DNA from: Girardinichthys multiradiatus | Taxonomy: Eukaryota > Chordata > Actinopteri > Cyprinodontiformes > Goodeidae | NCBI RefSeq assembly: GCF_021462225.1 | Contig: NC_061804.1 | Span: 15,062,005 to 15,126,004 of the forward strand | Length of the DNA: 64,000 nt | Direction of reading: 5' to 3' | Shown here: positions 32,768 to 44,651 of the stretch, in pieces | How positions within the stretch are numbered: the stretch's first letter is position 1 | Layout of the letters: every line of letters starts with the position of its first letter | Program-made: the position numbers and the translations under genes | Notes under the pieces: model-generated | What the model saw: only the letters and a program-made list of their open reading frames with translations | What the model was told of the DNA's origin: nothing | The model's database searches: none

Positions 32768-35420
32768 TAATCAGAATCAGAATCAGAATCAGAATCAGAA
32801 AAGCTTTATTGCCAAGTACGTTTTTGGACATACAAGGAATTTGTTTTGGCGTAGTCGGTGCAATACAATACAAATTAAACAGTACAAACATATCTACAAT
32901 ATAATATAAATATAAGTGCACAGTTTTAAGTGAGTGAGAGTAAATATAGAGCAGTATAAGATGCAAGAGCAATACAACAGTGCAGGTGATCATTGTGCAA
33001 GTAAAGCAGTGCAAGTAAGCAGGAGTCCAAGCTGAGCGTTAATGTAACGCATAGAGTTACAGGTTACAGGTGTCCTGTCAGCAAAAAAAGGGGGGGTGTG
33101 GGGGAAAGGGACAGTGTCAGTGTGGTTTCCGGGCTTTGTTAACCAGGCTGGTGGCAGATGGGAAAAAACTGTTCTTGTGGCGTGAGGTTTTGGTCCGGAT
33201 GGACCGCAGCCTCCTGCCAGAGGGGAGAGTCTCAAAGAGTCTGTGACCGGGGTGGGAGGGATCAGCCAGAATCTTCCCTGCCCGCTTCAGGGTCCTGGAG
33301 GTGTACAGTTCCTGGAGCGACAGTAGACTGCAGCCAATCACCTTCTCAGCAGACCGAATGACACGCTGCAGCCTGCCCTTATCCTTGGCTGTAGCAGCGG
33401 CGTACCAGATGGTGATGGAGGAGGTGAGGATGGACTCAATGATGGCTGTGTAGAAGTGCACCATCATAGTCTTTGGCAGGTTGAATTTCTTCAGCTGCCG
33501 CAGGAAGAACATCCTCTGCTGGGCTTTCTTGATGAGGGAGCTGATGTTTGGCTCCCACTTGAGATCCTGGGAGATGATGGTTCCCAGGAAGCGGAAAGAT
33601 TCCACAGTGTCAATTGTGGAGTCACAGAGGGTGATGGGGGCAGGTGGGGCTGGGTTCTGCCTGAAGTCCACAACCATCTCCACTGTCTTTAGAGCGTTGA
33701 GCTCAAGGTTGTTCTGGCTGCACCAGTCCAACAGATGGTCCACCTCCCATCTGTATGCGGACTCGTCACCATCAGAGATGAGTCCGATCAGGGTGGTGTC
33801 GTCCGCAAACTTCAGAAGCTTGACAGACTGGTGACTGGAGGTGCAGCTGTTGGTGTACAGGGAGAAGAGCAGAGGAGAGAGAACACAGCCTTGGGGGGAA
33901 CCGGTGCTGATGGTCAGGGAGTCAGAGACGTGCTTCCCCAGCCTCACGCGCTGCTTCCTGTCAGACAGGAAGTCAGTGATCCACCTGCAGGTGGAGTCGG
34001 GCACACTCAGCTGGGAGAGCTTCTCCTGTAGCAGAACTGGGACGATGGTGTTGAAGGCAGAGCTGAAATCCACAAACAGGATCCTGGCATAGGTTCCTGT
34101 GGAGTCCAGGTGCCGGAGGATGAAGTGAAGGGCTAGGTTGACTGCATCATCTACAGACCTGTTGGCTCTGTAGGCAAACTGCAGGGGGTCCAGGAGGGGG
34201 TCGGTGATGTCTTTTAGGTGTGAGAGCACAAGGCGCTCAAAGGACTTCATCACCACAGAGGTCAGGGCGACGGGTCTGAAGTCATTAAGCCCTGTGGTCC
34301 TTGGCTTCTTGGGAACAGGGACGATGGTGGAGGACTTGAAGCAGGCTGGCACATGACATGTCTCCAGTGAGGTGTTAAAAATGTCTGTGAAGACTGGAGA
34401 CAGCTGATCAGCGCAGTGCTTCAGGCTGGCTGGTGAGACAGAATCCGGACCAGCAGCTTTCCGGGGGTTCTGTCTCCTGAAGAGTTTGTTGACGTCCCTC
34501 TCCTGGATGGAAAGAGCCGTCCTCGGCGTGGGTAGGGGGCTGGTGGGGGGGAACTTCAGGGTGGGGATTGGAGGTGCCAAGGCCCCTCTTGAGGTTGGGG
34601 AGGTGGGGGTGGTGGATTGTGGCTGCAGCTGTTGGGGGGCGTCGTGGGAGATGGTTGCAGGACTGTCCCTTTGTCTTTCAAAGCGGCAGTAGAACTCGTT
34701 CAGGTCGTTGGCGAGGCGTCGGTCGTTGATGGAGTGGGGGGCTTTCGGCTTGTAGTTGGTGATTTGCTTGAGCCCTTTCCAGACAGACGCAGAGTCGTTG
34801 GCTGAGAACTGGTTTTGGAGCTTCTCAGAGTACAGTCGTTTGGCCTCTTTCACTGCCTTGCCAAACTTGTACTTGGCCTCTCTGTATATGTCTTTGTCCC
34901 CACTCCTGAAGGCCTCTTCCTTATCCAGTCTTAACCTTCTGAGTTTAGCTGTGAACCAGGGTTTGTCGTTGTTGTAACTCACCCTGGTGCATGATGGTAC
35001 ACAGCTGTCCTCACAGAAGCTGATGTAGGAAGTCACAGCCTCTGTGTACTCGTCCAGACTGTTGGTAGTAGTCCTGAACACATCCCAGTCTGTACAGCCT
35101 AAACACGCCTGGAGATTCTACACAGCCTCACTGCTCCACTTCCTTGTCGTCCTCACAACAGGTTTGCAGAGCTTAAGTTTCTGCCTGTATGCAGGAATCA
35201 GGTGGACCATGATGTGGTCGGATTGGCCCAGTGCAGCACGTGGGACGGCGTGATAAGCGTCTCTGATGGTGGTGTAACAGTGATCCAGAATGTTGTCCTC
35301 TCTGGTCGGACATTTTATAAACTGTCTGTATTTGGGGAGTTCGTGGGTCAGATTACCTTTGTTAAAGTCACCAGCGACGATTACTAAGGAGTCCGGGTTG
35401 GTCCGCTCCACACTCAGTAA
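32768..35420 (-). mobile_element. CR1/L2/Rex1-group LINE, 5'-truncated
   Basis: The minus-strand element ends in a tandem (TGATTC)n tail (32771-32801), preceded by a 3' UTR of about 300 bp with the TTGGCAATAAAGC-type sequence common in these elements. Coding sequence covers the end of the endonuclease and the full RT to a stop at 33117. The 5' boundary near 35420 lies in the endonuclease, so most of that domain is missing. I saw no clear target duplication. The family is CR1/L2/Rex1-like from the RT motifs; I cannot pick one clade. Confidence 0.9.
33117..35411 (-). pseudogene. LINE endonuclease (C-terminus) plus reverse transcriptase, one in-frame stop
   Basis: The endonuclease end (35118-35411) has LVIVAGDFNKGNL and [10 protein letters not shown] with the catalytic Asp and His. 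A single TAG at 35118-35120 separates it from a 654-codon frame in the same phase. That frame carries DKPWFTAKLRRLRL, RKAAGPDSVSPASLK, LNDFRPVALTSVVMKSFERL, FVDFSSAFNTI (catalytic Asp), GSPQGCVLSPLLF, LLKFADDTTLIG (FADD) and FRFLGTIIS. The protein would nick target DNA and copy its own RNA there. Apart from the stop and the missing N-terminus it looks intact, so the copy is fairly young. The apparent GTG start at 35081 is not a real start. Confidence 0.92.
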
Positions 35421-36714
35421 TGGTAGATGATGAGCACTTTAAGAGTTATACCATTGATTATTTCCTTCCATTATTCATTAATTTGCACTGGAAAAGCAGG
35501 AAATATATAAATCATTATTTTACATTTATTTATTTTTCCAACATGCATCTGGCCAATGTTGCTTTACAACTACATGATTTATTTACAATAACTACTACAC
35601 ATTGATTAACACTCTTGTATTCCTTGACATAGGCACATTTTTGATAAACTGACTTCACAGATGACATTTTTGGGTCTACTTTCTCACCTAAAAATATCTT
35701 TAAACTACTTTTCATGAAATATTAATGGTATAAAAAGGATAACTTTGGATACTCACTGCTGCCATTACCACTGCTAGTGGCACAATGTAACTGCTACACA
35801 CAACCCCACCCCTTTAACAATCCTGGGGAAATCTGGAAACACCCTCCTCAGACTAGGACCTTTTACCCGTGAAAATAAGGGAACATGAAATTACCCGGGT
35901 AAATTGTATTGAATTATGCCCTGGGCTTTCAAAAGCCCCGGATATTTGAAATACACCATGGGCTTTCAAAAGCCCTGGGTATTTAAATTATGCCCTTGGC
36001 TTTTCATAAGCAATAGAAAAGGGGCTTCAGACTGGTAATAATGACCAGAGCTTTGTGAAGAAGAGATTGTTTGAGTTCCCGGGGAAGGTGAGTCCATACA
36101 CAGAGCTGAGGTTGGGAGGTGTTTGTTGTTTAACTGTCCAGTGATGTTTTGTCATTCTTTCATTCCAGGTAGGATTTGGTGAGTTGTGGCACATTGTAGG
36201 GTGGACAGGCATGTGAAGTGGAGAAAAAGGAATGGACTCAAAGAGCAGTTACCAGTAGGGCTAAATTGAGGAGCGGCAGAGGGAGGGACAGAGATCCAGC
36301 TAGGTGATTTCACACGGATGCCAGCAATCAAGAAGGAGATCACTGGAGTCCAAAATTCAGACATCGATGATGAAATACGGTTTCTGTTGTAAAAGACAGA
36401 AACTTACAGTCAGAACTTTTGGGAAGCAAGGAACACAAACAGATTAGGGCCAGATTATTTCATGTAAGTGAAACAATCTGGCACCTGTTTCAGGGAGCTA
36501 ACTCCTGTTAAAGCTCCTCCTGTGAAGTCCTAATGAGCAGCAGAGCCTGCACCTGCCAGTCACACTCTAGAAAGAAAGAGAGAAGAGAAACCACCAAAGC
36601 AACCTGTACACAGCTCTGTGGATATGATAATGGCACATTCTGTCACCTTTCTTAATGGCTGGTCACCTCCTTAGGGATAGAACGAGGAGTTTCAAACTAA
36701 AAAACATCAGGTGA
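35421..36714. other. No gene; short tandem repeat at 35925-36010
   Basis: Three imperfect units of about 33-35 bp with the core GGGCTTTCAAAAGCCC (itself a palindrome) lie at 35925-36010. The rest is unremarkable. The small minus-strand frames at 36027-36364 lack domains. Confidence 0.45.
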
Positions 36715-36895
36715 GCTGGTTCAGGCATCTGATTAGGTTACCACCTCCATGCCTCCCATTGTAGGTTTTCTGTCCACGTCAAATTGGGAGGAGAACCTGG
36801 GGAAGACCCCTGTTGTTCATTACTCCCACAAATAGATCTTGAACAAATGGAAGACAATGGTTGGATGAATGGATGTCAAGGATTAGGAAGGAAGT
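36715..36895 (+). mobile_element. Decayed Rex3-like LINE 3' fragment
   Basis: Words in order such as CATCTGATTAGGTTACC, ATGCCTCC, GGGAGGAGAACCTGGGGAAGAC and the tail ACAATGGTTGGATGAATGGATG parallel the C-terminal coding end and tail of Rex3-type elements on the plus strand. Identity to the copy at 26 kb is clearly lower, so it is an older insertion. No frame is left. Confidence 0.5.
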
Positions 36896-37098
36896 AAATA
36901 TAAATAGGTCTAAGTATGAAGACAAAAACAGATTTAAGACAGAAATCCAATGTTTTTTTTAATAAAAAAAACCCTATCAAATTTATAATCTAAAAAACAA
37001 AATATTAGTTTAATCAAGACAAAAAACCAGACTGAAGAACAACCCAAAGTTAAAGAAACCACCCTCTTCACAAGATAGACAACCATAAATGTCACCAC

Positions 37099-37923
37099 TT
37101 AACTGTCGGGATCTGGGTTATGTTTGTGTTTTTGTGCTTGCTACATGTGTTCAGTGTTTCAGATGGTGCTGGAGTTCTCAGGTGTGCTGGGTGACAGGCG
37201 CGACTTATTCTACTGATTACTTGGAGGAGTACTTAAGCAGGAGGCTGCCAGAACTTTGACGCCACAGTGTTTTGCCTTTAGTGGTAACAAGCTCAGCCAA
37301 CACTAAGTCTATGCTTTGTTCTTCGTTCCCAAGTAACTTTGTTTATGCTCCTTCGCAGACTGAAACCCTGAACTTTGGATTTACTTCGCTAAGCACTGAC
37401 AACGTGTCCAGACAATTCTGGACAACCAAGATTACCTACACTCTGAGACTTCGTCTCCTAACTACTGCTTCAATCTGGATTCAGACCAAGCTGGCAGTTT
37501 CCTGCTTCTTCCGTTTCCTGGACCAAGGCATAAGCGTACCCTGTCCACCCTCCAAAACAAAAATCTGCACATTGAACTCACTCCTGAAATCATCAAACTC
37601 ATTCGAACAGCACCAAAGGAAATCACCTGAACAACTTCAGCTTCGACAACCTGGATACCTTATTGCTCTACCCCTGGTGACCTGACCGCACCCACTTAGT
37701 AAGCCGCTTACCTGACTATCAGAATTACTTATCATTTGCTCAGTCTAATTTAGTCCCCTGTTTTCACCAGTTCTCTTCCCCTCTCTCCATACAGTTAAAG
37801 ATTATTCAGTTCACGTTCCCTGATTGTTTATGTCACAATAAAAACATTTTTTCACTAGATCTATTTCTCCGGAGTATTCCTCTGAATGTGGGTCAGATCT
37901 ATTACGAAAATAATGACGTTAAC
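37099..37923 (+). mobile_element. Solo LTR with 5-bp target duplication
   Basis: The LTR is 37104-37918 (815 bp), starting TGTCGGGATCTGG and ending AATAATGACG, probably a decayed GACA. It is bracketed by TTAAC at 37099-37103 and 37919-37923. AATAAA lies at 37837-37842. No primer site or internal sequence is present, so it is the product of LTR-LTR recombination of a gypsy-type element. The 137-codon frame at 37272-37685 inside it has no homology that I recognise and is probably chance. Confidence 0.72.
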
Positions 37924-38561
37924 TGGTTTTCTTCCTGCAGAAGCAATATACTCCAACCAGTAGAGAGCAAAAACACCATGAAGAAATCCTTTTCCACAAC
38001 CAAAACGGACATTTTTACAGCAAAAATGCTAAACTAATAATACATTTCATAATTATTAAACTCTATCAGTCCAAAAAGTCCACCCCTTGAGTCTCTTGCC
38101 TTAAAGCTTATCTGTATTTTGGCTTAGGAGTTTATGTTATATCTTTTTCAGCTATATTTTGCACATAAAAGCTTCCTTAGTGTCCTTGCTTCTCTTATGT
38201 ACAAGCATGGTGATAATATAGACGTGTTGATAAAATAGTAGGCGTTTCACTGCCATTTTGAGAACAACAGTTTGTTCCGGCTTACAAAAAATGCAGTGGA
38301 TGGATGTGACATCCTATTACAATCCATGCATCCCCTAAGTAGTTCCCTACCCTTTGGAGAACAGCAACTGTGGTGTTTTTGCATTTTAAATGCTGCTGGA
38401 AATGTATAATGCTTTGGAAACCTTTAAGTTGTGGTAACCCACAAATGCGGACTCCAATTAAATTTTCTGACAATCGACACAAGGGATTTACTCTGTGTAA
38501 GTTGTCTTATTGAAAGCTTTTCTCCTGATTTCTCATTTTAGTCCTCTCTGACACTTCAAAG

Positions 38562-38562
<1 letters not shown>
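37924..38562. other. No feature recognised
   Basis: AT-rich spacer with no support for a gene. Confidence 0.5.

Positions 38563-38620
<58 letters not shown>
38563..38620. repeat. (AC)n microsatellite
   Basis: About 29 uninterrupted AC dinucleotide units. Confidence 0.99.
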
Positions 38621-38622
<2 letters not shown>

Positions 38623-39224
38623 TTCCTAGCATGATATTAAAATTAACACAATACTCTAAAATGAGAGGATTAGTCAACATGACTATTTCATATTATTTCT
38701 TCTATTTTGGGGCACATGAAAGCCTTCATGATGCTCTGAATTCCTATAGTGTTTCTCCATCTGTGAATGTGCATTGTTTCTGAGCTAGCTATACAATACA
38801 TGCAAAGCTCTCATTGTGAATAAGGAAGATCATAACAGAATGTTCATTTGTATTGATTTTAGTTTGGAGCCATCACTGAAAAGAAAAGAGAGGCTTTCTA
38901 ATTGTAGAAATAGGACTAAACCACACTAGCTGTCCTAAAAACTATTCCTTTGAAGAGACCATAAATGTTCCTGTTTTGTTCATAAGCTATGCCTTTGTGT
39001 CATTATTACCTTTCAAGATGTTTGTTTTTACAAATGTTGCTTATTGGCTGTGGCTTATAGCTTATTTTAGGCACCTGACAAGGATTTTTTTAACACTTGT
39101 TCTTTTAGGGAGCACCTGTATTATTACTGTTTTTTTTTTTTTCAAATTTTCATATGAAATACAAATTTGGAAGAAAAGTAGATTGAAAATAGTTTTAATA
39201 GTTTTAAAAGAGTATACAACAAGA
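38621..39224. other. No feature recognised
   Basis: AT-rich. The 91-codon frame at 38976-39251 is Phe/Leu-rich and runs into the SINE, so it is not a gene. Confidence 0.45.
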
Positions 39225-39345
39225 GAGGGGGAAGACATGCAACAAATGTAACCTGGCTGGGATTTAAACCCAGGAGAGCGGCGTCAAGGACTAAGACCTC
39301 CGTACATGGGTCACATGCTCTACTACTGCGCCATGAGCCGCACCC
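39225..39345 (-). repeat. tRNA-derived SINE (teleost type)
   Basis: The minus strand reads GCGGCTCATGGCGCAGTAGTAGAGCA (A box region), then GTCCTTGACGCCGC and CCTGGGTTTAAATCCCAGCC (B box), then TTGCATGTCTTCCCCCTCTC. This order is a common fish tRNA-derived SINE. It would be transcribed by RNA polymerase III from the internal boxes. Confidence 0.68.
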
Positions 39346-40536
39346 TCCATAATGTTACTTTGCCTGGTTAGTCTTCGGTCTTCAGGTACGGAGCCTGAAA
39401 TGTTATACTTAAGGAAAGGTAGTTAGTTAAAACATTCTATGGAGCTCTTAGTGACCCACTGATTAACTGAATTTGAAAATTGGTGTACATTTCTTGGGGT
39501 TTTAATATAACTTAATTTTCGATGTTTTATTAGCACATATTAGACAAACTTTCTGAAAAACAATACAGCATGTAAAAGCCCTAAATTTATTCACCAGCTC
39601 CATGCCAATATGCTCTCTAATAGAGCTTATAACATTTTATGTGTGCAACTGATTTAGTGAGATAGAAAGCAAAGTGAGTATAAATAAACAAATTTATATT
39701 AGATGTATGTTTTGGTAATTGTATATTCTCATCAAAAAGCAGAGATAAGAAGCAAAAATCCAGTAATTATTTGATTTTTGTTTTAAAAGGCAAATGGGGA
39801 AATTCCACTTCGAGCCGTTTTGTGTTTTGTGGCCGACTAACAGATGAGTAAATTGTTGCATATAGTTTCATTTTTATTTGTATTTATTATATTAAAAACC
39901 GCAAATCGTTCTCTTGGAGAAATGAAAAATTACCATTTTTTAAAAATATTTCTAGACTGGAAACACATTTTACGATCATTATATATTGTGACTCTAGGAG
40001 TCGTTGTTTCTTCTGCACAGGAATGTATAGATCTGTTTTGTTTGAATGGGATAAATACAGTAAAGCATCTTAAACATCGAACAGTATTTATTTAACCTTC
40101 CTGTCTTGCTATAGGGGTATACAATCATATACTACTCAGCTAACATAATAAATGAGTGTTAGTTGTTTAGTCCTAAATCTTATGAATGTTTTGCCTGCTT
40201 ACATCCAGGAAATAATTTCTAGGACAAAGTATGTGGTGATTTGGCATTACAATGGTTTCAGAAGTCAGCCATAACCACAATGAACATTTGAAGCTACGTG
40301 AAGTACAATACTTGTAACTGACCTTTATAAACAAGCTATTGTGTTAATATTGTTCAGGAAATTAACATAGGTGCACAGAACTGTTTTTTTTTGTCATCGG
40401 TGATAGTCTGACAGATGCATTTGTAGGTGTAGTGCATCTATTGTTACATTTACGGTTTATTGTGTAAACTGATTCACACATTCTTCTAAAGGGGTGAAAG
40501 CCAAGGTTTGCAGGAAAAACAGCGTCTCTGTCATAG
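39346..40536. other. No gene recognised
   Basis: AT-rich sequence. Frame 39844-40095 has no recognisable domain. Confidence 0.45.
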
Positions 40537-41360
40537 TGTTACGTATGGCTCTGACCCACATGCAGAATCACGCTCAAGGGAAAATGGGTTCAAGTTTGAA
40601 AAGGTTTATTTAAGGAGAATGGATTTGTATGGTGTGCAGGAACAACTGTAAGGAAAAACGACAGGTAAGTGGCACAGTAAACAAAACCTGAACTTAAATG
40701 TGAAATGTCTCTTACTAGGAGGGAGTAGGCAATCCGCCAGGAGGAGAGGAATTTGGACTGGAGAAGAAGTGAATATGGAGACAATGGTAAGTCCGATGAT
40801 TTCTTAGTTACTTGGTTTAGAGCTTGGAGTGCAGGCGAAGCGTCAGCGGAGAGGTGGATGGTGGACAGGTTAGGTTGAATGGTCTCTGGAGAATCCGGGT
40901 CCGGAAGCACCCAGACGGGGAAGTTCCAGAGTTCGGCGTCGGGTAGGTGTGTGTGGAAAATCCTTCCTGCGGAGATCCTAGGAGCGAGGCTAGTGCGAAA
41001 CGAAGCCACCAGGGCCAGCCTGGGTAGCCTCCAGGTAGTCTCCGGTATAATCCTCGGAAGGTCCTTGAGAACGTAGTTTTCCACAGAACCACAGTCCATT
41101 ACAGGGCTTAACCTGAGATACATGGAAGGTAGTGTGTACTTGTAAAGAGAAAGATAACCTGAGGCGAACAGCAGAGGGACCGACTAAGGACTCAATAACG
41201 TAAGGCCCAATAAACCTAGGTGACCACTTCTTTGACATAGCCTTGAGAGGGATGTCCCGGGAGGATAACCAAACCCTTTGTCTCAGCTGATAAACAGGAG
41301 CTGGCCGTCTTTTGCGGTCAGTGATCCATTTGTTCTGGGCCGCAGTCCGATTGAGCACCT
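40537..41360 (-). mobile_element. Gypsy retrotransposon 3' end: integrase C-terminus and LTR
   Basis: The minus-strand frame 41358-40990 reads RPAPVYQLRQRVWLSSRDIP, KKWSPRFIGPYVIESLVGP and HTTFHVSQVKP, the basic C-terminal domain of fish gypsy integrases that precedes the 3' LTR. The far end, GCCATACGTAACA at 40537, is an LTR terminus, and AATAAA (minus) lies near 40606. The boundary between pol and LTR is not clear. Everything 5' of the integrase tail is missing, cut at a joint with a Rex3 tail. The 177-codon frame at 40590-41123 is a shadow. Confidence 0.7.
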
Positions 41361-41363
41361 GGA

Positions 41364-41440
41364 AGGGAAGTCTGGGTCTCTCTGCTTAGACTGCTGCTCC
41401 CACGACCCAACCCCGGGTAAGCGGAAAACAATGGATGGAT
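41364..41440 (+). mobile_element. Rex3-like LINE 3' tail
   Basis: GGGTCTCTCTGCTTAGACTGCTGCTCCCACGACCC, then CCCCGGGTAAGCGGAAAAC and (ATGG)n, correspond to the last coding bases and GATG-type tail of Rex3. About 75 bp remain. Its 5' edge abuts the truncated gypsy element, so one inserted into or recombined with the other. Confidence 0.65.
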
Positions 41441-41699
41441 GGACTAGTTTTCACTATGTTTTATCTCTGTTTGTTCCACATTGCTGGCACTGAATATGCT
41501 ACAAAAAAAAAAACCTGATAAAAAAAATAACTGTATTAATTTCAAAATGTTAAGAGAAAAAGTAATTTTACTGAGACATTTTTACAGCATCACAGTGATG
41601 TGGTGGTTCATATTCCCACCTTCATGGAATTTTAGCCAAAAGTAGCTGTTGTAAGGCAAGAGATTAATTTATACACCAAAAAGATTTTTAATTCATCTG
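41441..41699. other. No feature recognised
   Basis: AT-rich spacer. Confidence 0.5.
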
Positions 41700-42120
41700 G
41701 ACCACAGCCATGGATTTCAACATTAAAACTCCGGTACAAACTTTTCTGAAACTTTCAAAATAAATTGTATTTAACCGACTTCCAGCACAACGTCAGAAGG
41801 GGAAAGGGGGGTAGCAGCTGACTTCCCATGATGCCACTGGCCGTATAAAACATGAAATATGTTTGACTTTGAGTTGACTTATTTTTGTTAATAAATTCTT
41901 GTATTTTAAGAAATTGTGTGAATTCATTCCATGTGTGTGCAGAGTTTATGCTGTTCAATAATGTCAGAGCTCGTCTCACACCTTTCAATTTTGTCCTAAT
42001 ACCATCGCCTTACTGGGCTGGTATTCACAGGATAACCCTTAACAGACCAAAATATTATTTGACAAAATATTAAAATATTAATATTAAATATTAAATAATA
42101 TTCTCAGATTCATGATCACA
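41700..42120 (+). repeat. Dispersed repeat, copy B (contiguous)
   Basis: It joins in 420 bp the two segments that are 1.6 kb apart at 28852-28995 and 30575-30780. It starts ATGGATTTCAACATTAAAACTCC and ends in AATATTAAATATTAAATAATATTC. There is no reading frame, and the class is unknown. The simplest view is a family whose copies differ by an internal deletion, or whose copy A was split by insertions. Confidence 0.58.
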
Positions 42121-43339
42121 ACACATCAGACATCCAACTCTGACTCACACTATTCAAACAACTATCCACTAAAGCAGTCACTCTCACAGGAGATTTACAT
42201 TGACAATTTAATCTAATGCTATTTGGACTTTGGTGGGAAACCAGAGAAGCTAAAGTAGATCCGCACAGGTAGAAAGAAAAAAGGAATAATTACAGAAGAG
42301 GTGGGCAGGGCAAAATTGAGAAAATAACATGAGGCAATCTGTGACCACCAACGTATATATAGTCTTTGTAAAATTACCACTGCTTGTCATCTTTGTATTG
42401 TATTTAAAAATACATATTCATATCCATACCACTTAATGTTTTTTTATACAACCTATAATACTGTAAAGTCAAACTTTTCAGACCAACTTATTTGCTTACC
42501 ATTTGCCAACAAATCAGTGTATAGACTACATGTTTATATTACCCCTACCATCAGTGGTTTGATATAGAGGTGAAAGCTTCATTAGATTTGGTTAATCTAG
42601 GTGCAGCCTAATCACAACATGCTTGTTCAAGTATTAGTTAAAAGTCTTATCAGGAGACAGGATTACACCAGAGAAAGAATGCTATTTGTATGTGAAATGA
42701 GCAAATTATACATCCAGTTTCAGTTCAAGCAAAAACATAAAGCAAATGGAGTGAGAAGGTCAGGTGTAAGATGAGCTCTAAGGTCTCTAGAGCAGCATCT
42801 GCACATTTTAATAAGGCATAAAATGTGTTATCTAATAACAGCTGTTTGCTTTTTGGTTTAACACTTTTTGGCTTAACACTTTTTATCTGCAACTCAGAAA
42901 TTCTGGTAAAGTTGTTTTTTAAAACTGTGTTAACATACGGCAACATTCCGAAAAAAGAATTTTATTTTTTGACTAGCCAACTTGTTTTCAATAAACAACC
43001 CTTCAGTTATTTTGATCTTGTGCTTATTATTGGCAAACAGAAAAAAAAAAAAAAAAAAAAAAATCTCAGGTGGTGATTTCTGCAAACCTTTATCTTAGCT
43101 GCTTGTTTTTTCATCAGACATAAGGGTTTCCTCTTCAGTACATTTCAGTATGAATACATATTTTCTACTTTTTTTGGAAACCACAGAAGATGACAATTGT
43201 GGGTCAAATAGGGTAAAAACGTTTTTTTTTAAACGTTTTTTTCCAGCCTATTTAATGAGGTTTGTATTTATATGTCCAAAAGTCAATGATCATCTTATTT
43301 ACAGGCAATAAGAAAACTGAAAGAAAATGAGTTAATTTA
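42121..43339. other. No gene; poly(A) run at 43041-43063
   Basis: AT-rich sequence with no coding support. A 14-bp TTTTTGGTTTAACAC-type word is duplicated in tandem around 42852-42885. Confidence 0.45.
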
Positions 43340-43510
43340 TTATCTATATCTGATTAATCCCTGCGGGGTCACTGGGGGGGCTGGTGCCCCTCTCCAGCTG
43401 TCAGTGGGCAAGAGGAAAAATAGTTCCTAGACTGGCCACCAGTCTGTCACAGGGCCAACTCAGAGACACAAAATACCAAGAACCAGTCACATACGTTCAT
43501 TTTAATTCCT
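43340..43510 (-). repeat. Decayed SINE
   Basis: Words such as CTGCGGGGTCACTGGG, GGGCTGGTGCCCCTCTCCAGC and CCAGTCTGTCACAGGGCCAAC, in that order, are the reverse complement of the 3' part of the common teleost SINE seen in better shape at 48.9-49.25 kb. Confidence 0.5.
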
Positions 43511-44528
43511 GAGGACAGCAACACTCTCATCTAGATCCATGTTAGATGTTAAATATACTATCCAGGATACAACAGCTTGGGTTTAGATTATCTGCCCTAA
43601 ATTCTTAAAATCTCTTAGGAATATTGGGATATATAGTACAAAGAGAAACGTTATCATCAGCTGTGGTGAATGTCAGTAATATAGACACGCACCATGCTCT
43701 CTCCAAACATTTACATAATTTAGTTTATCCATACACCTAGAACACAACGCTGACACATCATTATAAAAGGCAGTGCAGAGAAAGTTATTCCTGTTGAACT
43801 TGTCACAGTGGCTACAGATCAAGTTTTACAAAGTAATTGGTAAAGGGCCTTAGGTTCAACCTTCATATAGCACAAAAGCAGACTGCATCAAAGAGTCATA
43901 GCAGTGGAGAATGTAATTGGTGTCACCTTGGCAACCTTTCAGGACTAATACTCTGAGATGAGTATGGAAAAAAATGGGGGAAAGAAACATCTACTGACCC
44001 CCATCACAAACCTGAAAGACAGATAGGTGCCACTGGCCAAAAAAAAGCAATAATGTGATTTTGTTCATGTTCTATAAATCAACTCCAAATGTTTTCTCAC
44101 AGTAGGATGTGACTGCCATTTGTTACAACTCCTTAATAGGAATCCACTTTTGTGCCATTAAAATGTCATGTATGCACATCATCTGAACAAAAATTCCTAT
44201 AAAATTCCTATGAAATGTTCTGAAATTTCTTAAAAAAAAAAAAAAAGAAGTTCTTAATCGTTCAGTTGTTCAGATTGTGTTCTGATTCTTACTGAAGCTT
44301 TTTCTTGTGTTCTGTCATTTTTGTAATGGTTTATACTGGTATTTTAGTGGTGGTCTTTTTGGTTTAATAAGATACATGTGTCTCCTGTTTAGACCACTTT
44401 GTGTTCTTTTTTGTGTTAATTAGTCACTTTCCTTCAGTTTCTCCATTCAGGTTCTTACCCAACTACACTGAATTCCACTTCTTGGGTCATACTCAACTTC
44501 AAGAATACATGACAAGCATGGCTTACCT
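43511..44528. other. No feature recognised
   Basis: AT-rich, no gene or repeat boundary that I can support. Confidence 0.45.
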
Positions 44529-44651
44529 TATAGGTGCATCTCAGTAAATTAGAATACCACTTACAAGTTCATTTATTTCAGAAATATAAATCAAAAAGTA
44601 AACCTATTTTTATCATTCATTACACTCTGAGTGATATATTTCAAACTTTTA

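Noticed and set aside
37272..37685. 137-codon plus-strand frame
   Set aside because: Contained in a solo LTR with TTAAC duplication; composition follows the LTR and no homology is recognised.
40590..41123. 177-codon minus-strand frame
   Set aside because: Overlaps the gypsy integrase end and LTR in another phase; residues do not match the expected integrase or chromodomain.
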